A DNA stretch of 64,000 bases from Megalonaias nervosa (Eukaryota; Mollusca; Bivalvia; Unionida; Unionidae): contig JAECUM010004981.1 of NCBI GenBank assembly GCA_016617855.1, positions 1 to 64,000 of the forward strand, in the 5' to 3' direction. The position numbers and the translations under genes are program-made. The notes beneath the pieces are model-generated. The model was given only the letters and a program-made list of their open reading frames with translations, was not told the origin of the DNA and ran no database searches. Of the stretch, positions 12,601-27,600 are shown one piece after another (position 1 is the stretch's first letter; each line of letters starts with the position of its first letter).

Positions 12601-15600
12601 AAGAAAGGTCCATGCACACTATAATGAGGTAATCTTGCATTAGCTGAGCTTAATAACCATTCTGGAGGCTTGATTTCTGGTCTGATTTTGATCATCTTAG
12701 AATGTATGCTTATCTCATTAAGATCTTGGACAACTTCAGTAATGAATGAAATCCAGACAAACTATTTAGGTGGTCTGGCATCTGATTGAGCTTGTTACCA
12801 CACTGGCAGCCATGTTTCAGATCTGATCAGTCAGGTTTGAAATATGGACTTATATCATCTGCATCTTGGAATGTTCAATAATGAGCAAGATGTACACATG
12901 TGAATGAGGTGATCAGGCATCTGATTGTCTGAGCTTGTTACCAATGTGAAGGCTATAGTTGTGATACATTTGATAATTGATGAGATTGATGCCTATAAAC
13001 AATACAATGTTGCATCTGATTGGCTGAGCTTGTTAATGTTCTAGAAGCTGTGTTTGTAATCCAGATCTTATCAAACTGGTAATATATGCTTGTATCTTCA
13101 AGGTCTTGGATAGTTTCAAGAATGAGTAAGATTTGTGCATACTAATGAGGTGGTCTTGAATCTGATTGCCTGATTTTCTTACACCATATAGGAGACCTTA
13201 TTTATGATCCAGTTTTGGTTCATCTTGGAATATGTACTTATGTCATCAAGGTTCAGTAGTGAGTGAGTTGCCTGTATATTAATGCAGCAATTTGCATTGG
13301 ATTAGCCAAGCATGTTGCCACTTTTAAAGTCATACTTCTGATGTGATCTGATCAGGCTTGAAATATGGGATTAAGATCATGGATGAGTTCATTAATGAGA
13401 GAGATCCATGCATATAAATGATTTTTGATATCTGAACATTATTAAATATTTTTTAACCAAGACACATGCATATATTTATAAGGTGGTCTTGCATCTGTTA
13501 TGGAGAGTTTGTTTACCAGTTTAAGACTGTATTTAGCAATTACATTTCTAATCTGATTTTGATAAGAACTCAGCGCTAAAAAATTGGATAGTCTGACACA
13601 AAGGAACCTCCAAATCTAGATCAGGCCACTTACATGCTCAAATTGAGTTGGTCATTGGACTTTTTCCCCTAAAAATGTTATATGATTTGCCTAACTAAAC
13701 TTTGAGTGTGCTGATGAAATGTGACATTTTAATTTCAGTGTTCATAGGGTTTTCACCAGAAGACTGCTTATGAAAATAGTGCTGTTCACACATCCAATAT
13801 GGCCACCAGTGTTGCCATCTTGAAAATATTTTTATTGCTAATCCTCCAGAATAAATGGTTGTGTAATGTCTAGTTGGTCCTAAATGGAAATGGTGCCAAT
13901 CAGATATCAAATATGTCCACCATTGCAGCCTTCTTGAAAATCTTGTTATGGTTATACCTTCAAAATGGAAAGTCATGTCAAGATGGCCTTTCCACCAGAA
14001 TATGTTTTATGATGTTTTGTTGATCCTAAATGAAAATAGTGCCAATCTGACATCCAGTATGTCCATCACAGCAGCTAATATGAAAACCGTTTTTTAACAT
14101 TTTATATTTGAATTTATTTTAATCCAGTCTCAGATTAATATTATGCTGCAAATAAATGCTTTTATTTTCAAAATTAAATTAGGAATAATTTTTTTAAATT
14201 TAATATAAGTTGTCAGATTTTTCACGTTCCCCTACATCACCATCTGACCAGGTGTATGCAGCATTTCTTTAAAATGATTTTCCGTCCTGATCTTTACGTG
14301 ACAAAAGGATCCACTTTTTCTTAAACTTGTCACTTCTGTTATTCTTTTTGGCAACATATTTTTCCAGCCTTCTGTATGATAAAACACAATTTTTATAATA
14401 GATGAGATCTGGAATTTTTGATGAACAACATGCTCTGCATATATAACATATTTTGCAAGCAAAATTATGAACTTGATAAGACCATGAAAGTTGTATTTCC
14501 CATAGAGACATCTTTTTGTTTAATTTTAAAGTTTGGATCCATTCCACAAATAATTTCCAAGAATGTTCAGTAACAGAACATTCATAGAATAATTACAAAA
14601 TTTGTTCTGTTCCCTCCTTACAGAAGGTGCATTTATTATTATCACTTAAATTAATCATTTTCAAAAATTGTTCTGTGACAATGTTGCTATGTAGAAATCT
14701 AAAATTAAAGGTAACCAGTTTTGTGTCTTTTGTACAAAGTTTAGCCAGAACAAGAGTTTGACCATTCTTTTACACCAGTTGCACACCCTAGCTGCCTGGA
14801 CCAAGTTTCATATTTACCATTTGGCTTTTGTATCTTGATTTTTATTAGATCTTTATAAAAAAAATTCATTCTTTGTTCTTATCCCATGTAGCAAAGTTTT
14901 GTCAAGTATTACATGGAAACTGTTTCCATTTTCAAACAAAATTTTAGTTTTCTCTTTCCACTTCACTGTTATCTTTGAGATAAGGGCAAAGTACTGTACA
15001 CAATTATTAGTATTTATTATTTGTTTTATTTCATCAAAACTTAGCATCAAAAAGATGTTTAATAATTACAACACCATTTGTTCTCTACTTTGTGTATGAT
15101 TTCAAGTTGTCTATAGTTCAGTTAAGAATATCTTGAGACAATATTCCTGAACAGTTGATGGTTTATTTTTCCGTTCTGATAAGGTATAAATAACATCATG
15201 CCAAAAGATATTTTTAATTGTTTTAGGTGAACTTAGTTTTGGTGATATAGAATTTTGGGTGCAGGTTACTAAGGCCTCTCTCAAAAGTTTGAAACACTTA
15301 ACCCCGAAGTATTGCTGTTAATGTGTTCAGTTGGGATAAAGTCTTTCATCTACTGGCACTATCCTCACATGGACAAAATGGGTGGACCGTGATTGATCTG
15401 TTATTGCTGAGCTGTGTGATTAGTTCCGAGTCGTTATTTTATTATATATATGTAAAGAATCTTACCCGGTTGCTTAACCAACACAATAAGTACCAAGGTA
15501 AGAAATTTCCATGCAGACATTGCATGCATATATTTAGCATCCAAATGCTGCTTGACCACTTATATTGTGGAGGAATTAGTGAAAAACCACAGCTTACGAT

Positions 15601-18600
15601 GATGCCAGAATCTGGTTAAAACATTTTGAAATTTACAAGAGTGCAATGAAAAATGAAAGGAGTCTATATTATCTATGTGGACTTCGAATGTCTTAATGTT
15701 CCAGTAAATGATCATACAACAAATACAACACAAGTTGCTGAACAAGTCTCATGCAGATTGGATTTAAAACAGAAGATGGTCAAGTGTCACCTTCCATTAA
15801 TCAAATCTGATGGTCAAAGTAAGCTTTCCATTTAGAGTCATGTCAGCATGCAGTGCAGAGTTAGTGAGACAACCAAGTAAGAATATATTACAATTTCTTC
15901 AAACAAAACAATATATATTTTTTGTTTAATCAATGAATTATATGTTCAAAAAAACAAATAATTTACTTTTTTAAACCCTGCAAGAACATAAAGCACATGT
16001 AAAATCTTTCTGGTGCACCATATGTGTATTCAACAAGTCCACCAGGGCATACAGTGGAATTTTGAACCCTGGTAGGATTTGAAATAAATTAAAGTTGATT
16101 TTATTTAATTTCAGTTAGGTAGAAGTGTCTTAGGTTGATTTTTATAGAGAAAAATAAATGAAAATTAGCCTGTACACTGTGAAAGAAGGTACAGCATGTG
16201 AAGTGATTGAGACAGTTTGTATATTTTAATGGCAAGAACTAAAATTTCTGTATTAAGAGTCATCAGTTATTTAGCAGTTTTATTAGTTTCACATCAAGTA
16301 TGAAGCTATTTTGTTTCAGTTATATGCTGCATGTACCCTGCATATTGGATAAAACCATGTCCTTACTAGCAAAGAGCCGTAGTCATTGAATCAAATCTTT
16401 TGAAGCTGTCTGTTTATGTGCACTTTAAGCTCCTGTTAATAATCAAGAGGGCTTGTCAGATATTGTTAAACTTCAGTAAGATATTTGGTGTAGTTATGTC
16501 ATACATGTACCTCTTTTTGCATTTTTAAATTTGTGGTTTCTACTTTTGTTTGCAGTGGGTGTTGATAATTGTGATAAGAGTTCATTTAATAGTGTAGAAT
16601 GGGGTAATGTGTTGTTTTTTTCATGCATTATTATATACCTTGCCATTGATTCTTTTCTTTTCAAGATTCTATCTCAATATCAAGTTCCTGTTCTTGTTTT
16701 TGTAAGGTCTCTGTAATTGTTACCATATATCGTGTTACATGCCCAAAAGTTTAGTCCATTCATTACAGCCCTTGAAATTTAAAAAGATAATTAAGATGTC
16801 AAAGATGATTCACTGAAAACTGAGTGCATTTTGTATTGCAGTACAAGTACACTATAGGAATTTATTAGATATATGATAAGTTCTTGTGCTTTTCATGAAT
16901 AAATATGAAATATTATGATTTTCTCTATATATAAAAAACCCAACATTTGCCTGATATATAACTTTAAAATTTCCAGGTTATGTCTGGTTTTTAACGTACT
17001 TTGTTGATGTATTCATACTACAAGGTTAAAATCTTGTTGATTTTGTAAGTAATGATTAAAGCTTTCAGACAGAATGTTTGAGTAACTGTTGAAAACAACC
17101 TGACTAACCCCATGTGGTACATGATTTTTAGCTGACCTGGCCCTAAGGTTTAGTGAGCTTATGGTATGTTGTGTGTTGTCCATCATCCATCTTCTAGCAT
17201 TTAGCCTCCATAATTGCATGTTGCCAGTCTGGAGGCAATATTTATGATCAGATTTCAAACTTGGAATATGGGTTTATATCATCAAAATTTTGCATGGTTT
17301 TGATAAAGAGTAAGGTCCATGCATATTAATGCAGTAATCTTAATCTAATTAGTTATTCTTGTTACCACTCTGGAAACCATATTTCTGATCTCTGAAAAGT
17401 TCAGTAAAAAGAAAGGTCCATGCACACTATAATGAGGTAATCTTGCATTAGCTGAGCTTAATAACCATTCTGGAGGCTTGATTTCTGGTCTGATTTTGAT
17501 CATCTTAGAATGTATGCTTATCTCATTAAGATCTTGGACAACTTCAGTAATGAATGAAATCCAGACAAACTATTTAGGTGGTCTGGCATCTGATTGAGCT
17601 TGTTACCACACTGGCAGCCATGTTTCAGATCTGATCAGTCAGGTTTGAAATATGGACTTATATCATCTGCATCTTGGAATGTTCAATAATGAGCAAGATG
17701 TACACATGTGAATGAGGTGATCAGGCATCTGATTGTCTGAGCTTGTTACCAATGTGAAGGCTATAGTTGTGATACATTTGATAATTGATGAGATTGATGC
17801 CTATAAACAATACAATGTTGCATCTGATTGGCTGAGCTTGTTAATGTTCTAGAAGCTGTGTTTGTAATCCAGATCTTATCAAACTGGTAATATATGCTTG
17901 TATCTTCAAGGTCTTGGATAGTTTCAAGAATGAGTAAGATTTGTGCATACTAATGAGGTGGTCTTGAATCTGATTGCCTGATTTTCTTACACCATATAGG
18001 AGACCTTATTTATGATCCAGTTTTGGTTCATCTTGGAATATGTACTTATGTCATCAAGGTTCAGTAGTGAGTGAGTTGCCTGTATATTAATGCAGCAATT
18101 TGCATTGGATTAGCCAAGCATGTTGCCACTTTTAAAGTCATACTTCTGATGTGATCTGATCAGGCTTGAAATATGGGATTAAGATCATGGATGAGTTCAT
18201 TAATGAGAGATCCATGCATATAAATGATTTTTGATATCTGAACATTATTAAATATTTTTTAACCAAGACCCATGCATATATTTATAAGGTGGTCTTGCAT
18301 CTGTTATGGAGAGTTTGTTTACCAGTTTAAGACTGTATTTAGCAATTACATTTCTAATCTGATTTTGATAAGAACTCAGCACTAAAAAAAATTGGATAGT
18401 CTGACACAAAGGAACCTCCAAATCTAGATCAGGCCACTTACATGCTCTAATTGAGTTGGTCATTGGACTTTTTCCCCTAAAAATGTTATATGATTTGCCT
18501 AACTAAACTTTGAGTGTGCTGATGAAATGTGACATTTTAATTTCAGTGTTCATAGGGTTTTCACCAGAAGACTGCTTATGAAAATAGTGCTGTTCACACA

Positions 18601-21600
18601 TCCAATATGGCCACCAGTGTTGCCATCTTGAAAATATTTTTATTGCTAATCCTCCAGAATAAATGGTTGTGTAATGTCTAGTTGGTCCTAAATGGAAATG
18701 GTGCCAATCAGATATCAAATATGTCCACCATTGCAGCCTTCTTGAAAATCTTGTTATGGTTATACCTTCAAAATGGAAAGTCATGTCAAGATGGCCTTTC
18801 CACCAGAATATGTTTTATGATGTTTTGTTGATCCTAAATGAAAATAGTGCCAATCTGACATCCAGTATGTCCATCACAGCAGCTAATATGAAAACCGTTT
18901 TTTAACATTTTATATTTGAATTTATTTTAATCCAGTCTCAGATTAATATTATGCTGCAAATAAATGCTTTTATTTTCAAAATTAAATTAGGAATAATTTT
19001 TTTAAATTTAATATAAGTTGTCAGATTTTTCACGTTCCCCTACATCACCATCTGACCAGGTGTATGCAGAATTTCTTTAAAATGATTTTCCGTCCTGATC
19101 TTTACGTGACAAAAGGATCCACTTTTTCTTAAACTCATCACTTCTGTTATTCTTTTTTGGCAACATATTTTTCCAGCCTTCTGTATGATGAAACACAATT
19201 TTTATAATAGATGAGATTTGGAATTTTTGATGAACAACATGCTCTGCATATATAACATATTTTGCAAGCAAAATTATGAACTTGATAAGACCATGAAAGT
19301 TGTATTTCCCATAGAGACACCTTTTTGTTTAATTTTAAAGTTTGGATCCATTCCACAAATAATTTCCAAGAATGTTCAGTAACTGAACATTCATAGAATA
19401 ATTACAAAATTTGTTCTGTTCCCTCCTTACAGAAGGTGCATTTATTATTATCACTTAAATTAATCATTTTCAAAAATTGTTCTGTGACAATGTTGCTATG
19501 TAGAAATCTAAAATTAAAGGTAACCAGTTTTGTGTCTTTTGTACAAAGTTTGGCCAGAACAAGAGTTTGACCATTCTTTTACACCAGTTGCACACCCTAG
19601 CTGCCTGGACCAAGTTTCATATTTACCATTTGGCTTTTGTATCTTGGTTTTTATTAGATCTTTATAGAAAAAATTCATTCTTTGTTCTTATCCCATGTAG
19701 CAAAGTTTTGTCAAGTATTACATGGAAACTGTTTCCATTTTCAAACAAAATTTTAGTTTTCTCTTTCCACTTCACTGTTATCTTTGAGATAAGGGCAAAG
19801 TACTGTACACAATTATTAGTATGTGTTATTTGTTTTATTTCATCAAAACTTAGCATCAAAAAGGTGTTTAATAATTACAACACCATTTGTTCTCTACTTT
19901 GTGTATGATTTCAAGTTGTCTATAGTTCAGTTAAGAATATCCTGAGACAATATTCCTGAACAGTTGATGGTTTATTTTTCCGTTCTGATAAGGTATAAAT
20001 AATATCATGCCAAAAGATATTTTTTATTGTTTTAGAGATTTCTTTCAATTAGTTTTTCCTAATTTTAATAACTGTATGCTTCCAAATTTTCCAAATATTT
20101 GTTCAGAAACCAGTTTTTGCCACAAACCATCTTCATTCAGTAATAGGTGTCTAATCCAGGAAAGTTTTATATAACACGTAAATGAGTACCAGTGAATAAT
20201 ATTTAATCCTCCATCCTTAATGGAAGCAGTAAGAGTATCTTGTTTTACTCTCATGGTTTTGCCACCACAAATGAACTTGAAAACCAATGTATTTAGTTCA
20301 TTTTCTATATGAAGTGGAGGACTTGGTAAAGCAGCAAAAAGATGAACGAATTTTGGCATTATCAAGGATTTTATCAAAATAATTTTTCCAATAAGGGACA
20401 AATTTCTTCTGCTCCACCAGCCAAGCCAAGCAATTTCTTTACTTTCTTCAACTTCATCAAATAATTAAGTTTAACCCCGAGTGGCCGAGTGGTCTAAAGC
20501 GCTCTCCGTTACGGATCACTGCCATCTCACCTCTGTCTGCGTGGGTTCGAGTCTAGGATTCAGCGAATGTGGATATGTGAGAAAGCTTGCCAGTAGCTTC
20601 TTGTAGGTCGGTGGTTCTTTCCGGGCATTTCCCGGTTTCTTCCTCCATCATTAATACTGGCCGCCATGTATAGCCTATCGTGTGCTGAAAAATGGCGTTA
20701 AGCCCCACAACAACAACAACAAGAACAATAAGTTTAACCATATCCTCCAGATTCAAAGAGAAATCTACACCCATTTATCTAAAATTGGACATTGACCAGA
20801 TAATATCAATTTTGGGATATATTTTTTAATTAGAAAATATTTATTTCCAATCCAAATAGCTTTTGATTTCAAAACATTGCAGTGCAGACCAGATACCAAG
20901 GTAAAGTCATTTAAAATCTGCATTGTTGTCTCCAAGGATAAAGGAGAACCATCTAACAAAAGAAAAACCATCATCAGCATACTGTGTTAATTTGAAAACC
21001 TTGTTATTGCTGAAGAATATTAGAAATGTTTTCAACATTTATCAGTTTAATTGAAGAAATATTCTTATCTTGCATTCCTGGAATTTCTTTTCAGCCAGTA
21101 GAACATCAGTACCTTTGAGGGACTCTTGTTTAATTAAATATATAGCAATTTCAGTGCTATGTCTAAATAATAGTAAAAGATATTGGGGGGAAATAGAATT
21201 TGAGTTGACAGAGGTGAGTTTTAGACCAGAAGAGTTTATGGGATGGCCATGTCCATAGTCCTTTGTCTCTTGTCCATCTTCGAATGTCCATCCATCCATT
21301 ATGACAAGTTTTGTATCATTACTCATCCTAAACTATATGGAATTTTACACACACATTCATCCAGAGGTCAAGATGGTCTAAGCAAAAATAATGTTGCTCA
21401 GACATCCAATATAGCTTCAGAAGCAGCCATCATTGAAAATCTTGTTATTGCTGCTCCTTCTGAATGGATAGTCATATCAGCATGGGGTTTCACTAAAAAA
21501 AAAGACCTCTTATGCTGTCTAGTTGTTCCTACATGAAAATGGTGCCAGTCTGATGTCCAACATGGTAGCAGTCATGAAAAATCATGTTATTGCTTCTCTT

Positions 21601-24600
21601 TGCAAACAGAAAGTCATATAGATTTCCCATTGTGCAATGCAGTTATAAGCTATTGATTCCTGCATGTGTTTATTTTCAATTTTTTAAAAAATATTTCCAA
21701 AGATTAGACTATATCCTTTGAGAATAAATGAATGATGATTAGAAGGGTGATCAGCATCATGAGAATTTTTAGGATCATTTCATTTTTCTCATATGATAAC
21801 TTTTGTTATTAAAAGACATTGCTTTATACATTTGATGTAGACTCTTCATTCAGTTACTCATGGTCTCTGTTACAGTGTTATCTAACTTAATATAACATAC
21901 AACAAAATTAGAAAAATTTCCATTTCCTTAATTAATGATGGATGTGTTAAGTTTTTTGTGTACAAAGAATGAGCTTATGCAATGGTTGCGAGTCCATAAT
22001 CTTGCCAGCATCCATTAGCACATGGTTGTTATTACTACTAAACTACTTAGATAATTGCCATGAAGCTTTGCAAAAATGGTTATCCCATGGGCTTAATGGA
22101 CCTAAATAAAAATGATGACCCTCAGAAATCAATATGGCTACCATGATAGCCATGTTGAAAATCTTGTTATTGCAACTACTTCTGAATAGATAGTTATATT
22201 TGACAAAAGATTTTCACTGAAAAATGTTAATGTCCCGCTGGTGTTAAATAAAAATTATGCTGATCTTGCATCCAACATTCCTGCCATGATGGCATCTGAA
22301 AAAAATCTTGTTATTGCCACTCCTCATGAATGGATGGTTGTATTGATACGGGGTTTTCACTCAAAGATTTTTTATGAGCTCTAGTTAGTCCTAAATAAAA
22401 AAGTTGCCGATCAGACAGCTATTTGGGCTGTCAAGATGGCCATATTGAAAATCTTGTTATAGCTACATCTCCTTAATAAATGGTCATATCTATATGAGGT
22501 TTTCACTGAAAGACTTTCATTGATGTCTAGTTTATCCAAAGTGAAAATGGTGCCCCACAGATATCTAAATGGCCACCATGATGGACAACTTGAAACATTT
22601 GTTATTGATATTCTTTCTGAACAGATGGTTATATCAACATCAGGTTTTCATAAAAGACTTAATATGATATCTACTTGTCCATAAGTGGAGATGGCATCCA
22701 TCGGATGTGCCCTCAGACATTCAGTATGACTGCCACATTGGTCATCATGAGACTCTTATCACAGTTCATTCTGAATGGATGGACACATTGCCATGGTGTT
22801 GTCACTAAAAGACTTACTATGAAGTTTAGTTGGTCTTAAATAAAAATGGTCTTGATCTGATATCCAACATGCCTGCTGTGATAACTATTGTAAGTCATGT
22901 TATTAATACTTCTCATGAATGGATGGTCATGTTGACATGGGTTTCTCGCTACAAGACTGCATATGAGGTCTAATTGGTTATAAACTGAAATTGTGCCCAA
23001 GATATTTAGTATGGCTGTCATGGTGACCATCTGGAAAACATTGCTATCACTACTTTACCTGAATGGATGCTCATATCTGCAAGAGGTTTTCACAAAAAAA
23101 AACTTTGTTTGGTACTAATGAAAATGGTGTCAGTCTGATCTCCAACATGGCCACCGAGTTTTTATTATCACTACTGCTTCTGAGTGGATAATGGTAATGT
23201 CATTGGGTTTTTGGTAAAAGACTTCTTATGATATCTAGTAGGTCTTAAATGAAAATGTTGCCAGTCAAACAGGTATCTTGTGGTCATGTTTACTGTAACA
23301 TAAGAAGATAGTTTGTTCAAAATTGTTTATGTTGGAGCTTTTCAATAATATCAGAGATGGTCTCCATACTCAGCAATTAGAATGAAGAAACAGACTTAAC
23401 TTGCATTCCTGGAAATGCATTTCATCCAGTAGAGCATCAGTTCCTTTGAGAGATTCTTGTTTGTACGACACGATGATATAGATTTGCTATTAACTAAAGA
23501 AAATAAATATCCTAATTGTATTTAAAACAATATGGAAATGTTATGCATATGTGATTGCACATAGTGTACTTGCTTTGTATGATTGTTTTCTTCTTTATGT
23601 GGTGATGTACAGTGATTTACACCAGGATAATACAGATTCCAAACATTTCTGATTTGAATTGGTATGATGAAAATTGAGTCCTTCCCTCACGAACTAAAGT
23701 ACATGTAGGAGAAGGATGAGATCAACAACTTGGAGCACCAGGAAATGCTATTTTTTCTACATAAGGAAGAAACCTATACATTTTGGCAAACAGTCAAAGA
23801 TCAAGATTATGGTGACTGAAAGAAGAATAGTTTCTGCACACTAACATTTTTCTGCATCATCCATCTGGACCAAATTTTGTTGATGCTGTATACTTGGAGT
23901 TCAGAGCAAGCACATTGATTTTGGGGTGATAGGTTAAGGTCACTGATTAAAAGAAGAAAAGCTGTTTCTGGACACAGTTGTCTACGTAGAAGACTATTAA
24001 ACACAGAGCAGGTATATAATGTTCCTTTTTATGGTACTGTTCTTCAGATAGAAATGTATTTCTCTCACTCATGCACAATCAGCGGTCATATCTCAATTTC
24101 ACATTATTGCAGATACGAAAAGATGACACAAATGTTGCAATAACTGAATTGACAAGAATCAGTGGAATTGGGTAAGCTTGAAAATAATGTTTGGTTTGCT
24201 TTTTTATTGTGCTGTACTTTTCCATCATGTTTTCTTGCAATTGTTTTTATCATTACATTTTTAGAACTTAAATTTTCATTGGCAATATTGTGATAATGTG
24301 CCATTAAACCCTATAAATACATACACATATACATCTTTGAAATAAATGTGCATATGATATGAAAATATAGGGACTTATTGTCTGATAAATGAAGAAAATC
24401 TATAGGTCCACTAATATGTACTTGAATTAACCTTACAAATGTAAGCATTGTGAGAACTTCAATGCTTTTTACGTTTCTTTTTACTTTTAAAATATCTTGA
24501 AAATTTCAGTATGATTTTAGTTTTTTCTTGCTTATACCTAACAATTTTGTATTTATTACTGGAGAAATATTAGTTTAAATGTTCAAGTTGATAGATTGAA

Positions 24601-27600
24601 TATATGTTGTACAAATGAAAATGGCCTACTTGACATTTTGACTACATGGTTTACCTATGAAATATAGCCTAGCTGATAGATTGAATATGGGTTTTATATA
24701 TGAAAAATGGCATAATTGATAGATTGAGTATGTTTTACATACGAAAAATGGCCTCGTTGATGGATTGAGTATATGTTTTACATATGAAAAATGGCATAAT
24801 TGATGGATTGAGTATGTTTTACATATGAAAAATGGCATAATTGATGGAGTGAGTATGTTTTACATGTGAAAAATGGCATAATTAATGGATTGAGTATGTT
24901 TTACATATGAAAAATGGCCTCGTTGTTGGATTGAGTATATGTTTTACATATGAGAAATGGCATAATTGATGGATTGAGTATGTTTTACATATGAAAAATG
25001 ACATAACTGATGGATTGAGTATATTTTACATGTGAAAAATGGCCTAGTTGATGGATTGAGTATATGTTTTACGTATGAAAAATGGCCTAGTTGATGGATT
25101 GAGTATATGTTTTGCATATGTAAAATGGCCTAGTTGATGGATTGAGTATATGTTTTGCATATGTAAAAATTTCCTACTTGATGTATAAAATGTTTTACAT
25201 CAAAAGAATTCCTAGTTGACTGATCAAATGTAAATACAGATTTTATTTTTAAAAGTACTTGAAGTCGTGGCTAAATACTTTTGAGATGGTCATATGAACT
25301 TGAAGTTTCTTACATGATAGATGATAGAAGGTTTACACTGTGTACACACTGTCTTCTGTTATACTATGAATCTGATTTTAGTTGATTTAACTGTCCTTTT
25401 CTCCATAAATGCAAATAATTGTAGCATTGTTTCTTTAGTAAACTATTGTATGTATTTTCTCTAGGCCCGCAGCAGCCCAGAAATTAGTACAAGAAGGAAT
25501 AAGGACCATTGAAGGTGAAGTTCAGCGTGCATGCGCGCAAACACACACACACACACCATTTTTTTGGTTCTGTATGAACATCCATTGTTCTAAATGAATG
25601 AAATGGTTCTGTAATAAAATATACATTTTTTTGAAAATGTTTTATGGTTGACAAAAATGGGGGTAAGTTAGTGAATGTGGAAACCAAACAAAATGGGAGT
25701 GGAGAAACCTGACCAAGTAACAACTGATCCAGCCAGTTAGTTCCCTGTCAGGTAATTGGCAAAACTTCCCTACCCATCCATCCCTAATTATAAGTAACTG
25801 TGCTGAGAGCCACATAATTACAAGTAACTAGGCTGGGAGTCACATAATTACAAGTAACTAGACTGCAAGTCACATAATTACAAGTAACTAGGCTGTGAGT
25901 CACATAATTACAAGTAACTATTCTGCAAGTCACATAATTACAAGTAACAATGTTAGGAGTAAAATTTACAATTAGCTAGGCTGGAAGTCACAAACTTACA
26001 AGTAACTGGCAGGGAGTCACATAATTAAACATATGTTTTATGAAGGAAATCCTTGTTTTGGCTTTAGTTATGATTCAGATGACTGAGGCTTGAATGATTA
26101 CTGTAGTTCGAGAATGTTGTTATACACAAATTGTCTTCTTGCAGCCTTAAGGAAGCATGAAGAGAAATTGAATCACCATCAGAAGATTGGTTTAAAGTAA
26201 GTTTCATCTCGTTTACATCACCTTCACTTTTTTAATCCCATATTAATCCTGGTTCTAACATAGGAACTATCAGCTTTGTACCTTGTGTATACAGTGGTCC
26301 TTTGGTAAACATCACCTGGCTTTTAATAATTGTGTAAGATATGTTGAGATCTTACCCCAGAAAACACATGTAAGGGTTGGAATATCTTATAAGGCCCTTT
26401 ACTGGAGACAAGTAATCAAGGCTTTCAGTTAGTGTTGCTTTTTAATGTAATCCCATATACTTATCCACCATCAAATGTGGTGCTAAAATTATCAAATTCT
26501 TTAAACAGAATTGACCTTACGCCAGACGATAGATCGCTCCGCCAACCAAATCACGTGACTTAACCTCCGACAAACGCACAGTATTTGGCAAAGAAATATG
26601 TTTCAGTTTAAGTGATATGTTTATTTAATATGATTTGTATTATTCTTAAAATTATAAAACTACAAAGTTGCATTAATTATACTGCAGTAGACAATATTTA
26701 TATATGTAGTTCAAGTTCGTACATTAATAACCTCAGTGTTTTATTTCAGTAAATAATAACAATCAATTGTAAAAGCTGTTTAAGAACTATTCATATGAAA
26801 GGAAACTGGCTCCAAAAGATGTTGATGTATTTAGCATGTTACGTATATGTAATTAAACTGCTTGTGTGTTAGTTTTAAAATTGCTTTTTATTTTATTTTT
26901 GTTTCATTACATTTTATTGTAATGATTATTGAAAGGATTTGAAATTCTTTTTCAGTAATTCGATATTTTCTTTTACTAAATGTTATTTATCTAAGACGTA
27001 AAACGTGTTACATGAGAATTATTTTTAGTTAACCTAATTCATCTTGGCCTGGCAAGAACGTAAACAGGCAGTTAAAGTGATTGGTCAGTATCAGGGCCAT
27101 ACTTTCCTTGCGTGATCACCATGTGTAAACAACGTTTATTTATTATTGGTTTTTAAGTTAGGCTACACTGGCATACATGATGGATCTCTTGTAGTAAGAG
27201 ACCACATGACCCATCTCGCGAGACTTGAAATGATGTTTTTTGGGTTTAAATATGCATTCTTAATATTCTTCTGTCAGAGTCGTTTTGATGTCTTGAAGGA
27301 ACAAGGTGTTATTTTAATTTGTTGCCAGATTGTTTTTCATCAGATTTTTGGATTTAATAATTTATTCTCCTGGAAACTCAACAAGTTGACTTTATTATAA
27401 AAAAATTCTGAAAGATATTCATGGAGATTTATTCTGGAATTATTCAGAAACAAAACTGATTCAGTTGAGGAATTGTTGATATTCATGCATTGGACCACAT
27501 CTGACGTCATCGCCTTCCATATTTGTATGTCGTCGAGATTTGAACCTGGATTCTAATAGAACTATTTAGTGATAGGACTTGTGTTTTCATTCTTAGGATC

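Larger units (their letters stand above)
10419..15225 (+). repeat. 4.8-kb tandem duplication, copy 1
   Basis: The sequence starting GGTGAACTTAGTTTTGGTGA recurs with an offset of 4807 bases at 15226. The two copies differ by only scattered substitutions and small indels over the whole length. Copy 1 ends ..TTTTAATTGTTTTAG, directly joined to the start of copy 2. Contents in order: Polinton-type fragment, unrecognised AT-rich segment (11029-12339), ~145-bp array B, array A units, LINE 3' part on the minus strand. Confidence 0.97.
15226..20034 (+). repeat. 4.8-kb tandem duplication, copy 2
   Basis: Head-to-tail second copy, ending ..TTTTTATTGTTTTAG and then continuing into further LINE sequence. 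The native locus is likely the right-hand one, because the LINE reading frame continues unbroken across 20034 but is cut at 15225. Confidence 0.97.

Noticed and set aside
24626..24838. Minus-strand open frame with a repetitive peptide across the minisatellite
   Set aside because: The frame is a by-product of the tandem repeat, with no start context or conservation evidence.
24589..26030. Regularly repeated units considered as a CRISPR-like array
   Set aside because: Units are contiguous without unique spacers and the context is a eukaryotic intron; these are minisatellites.
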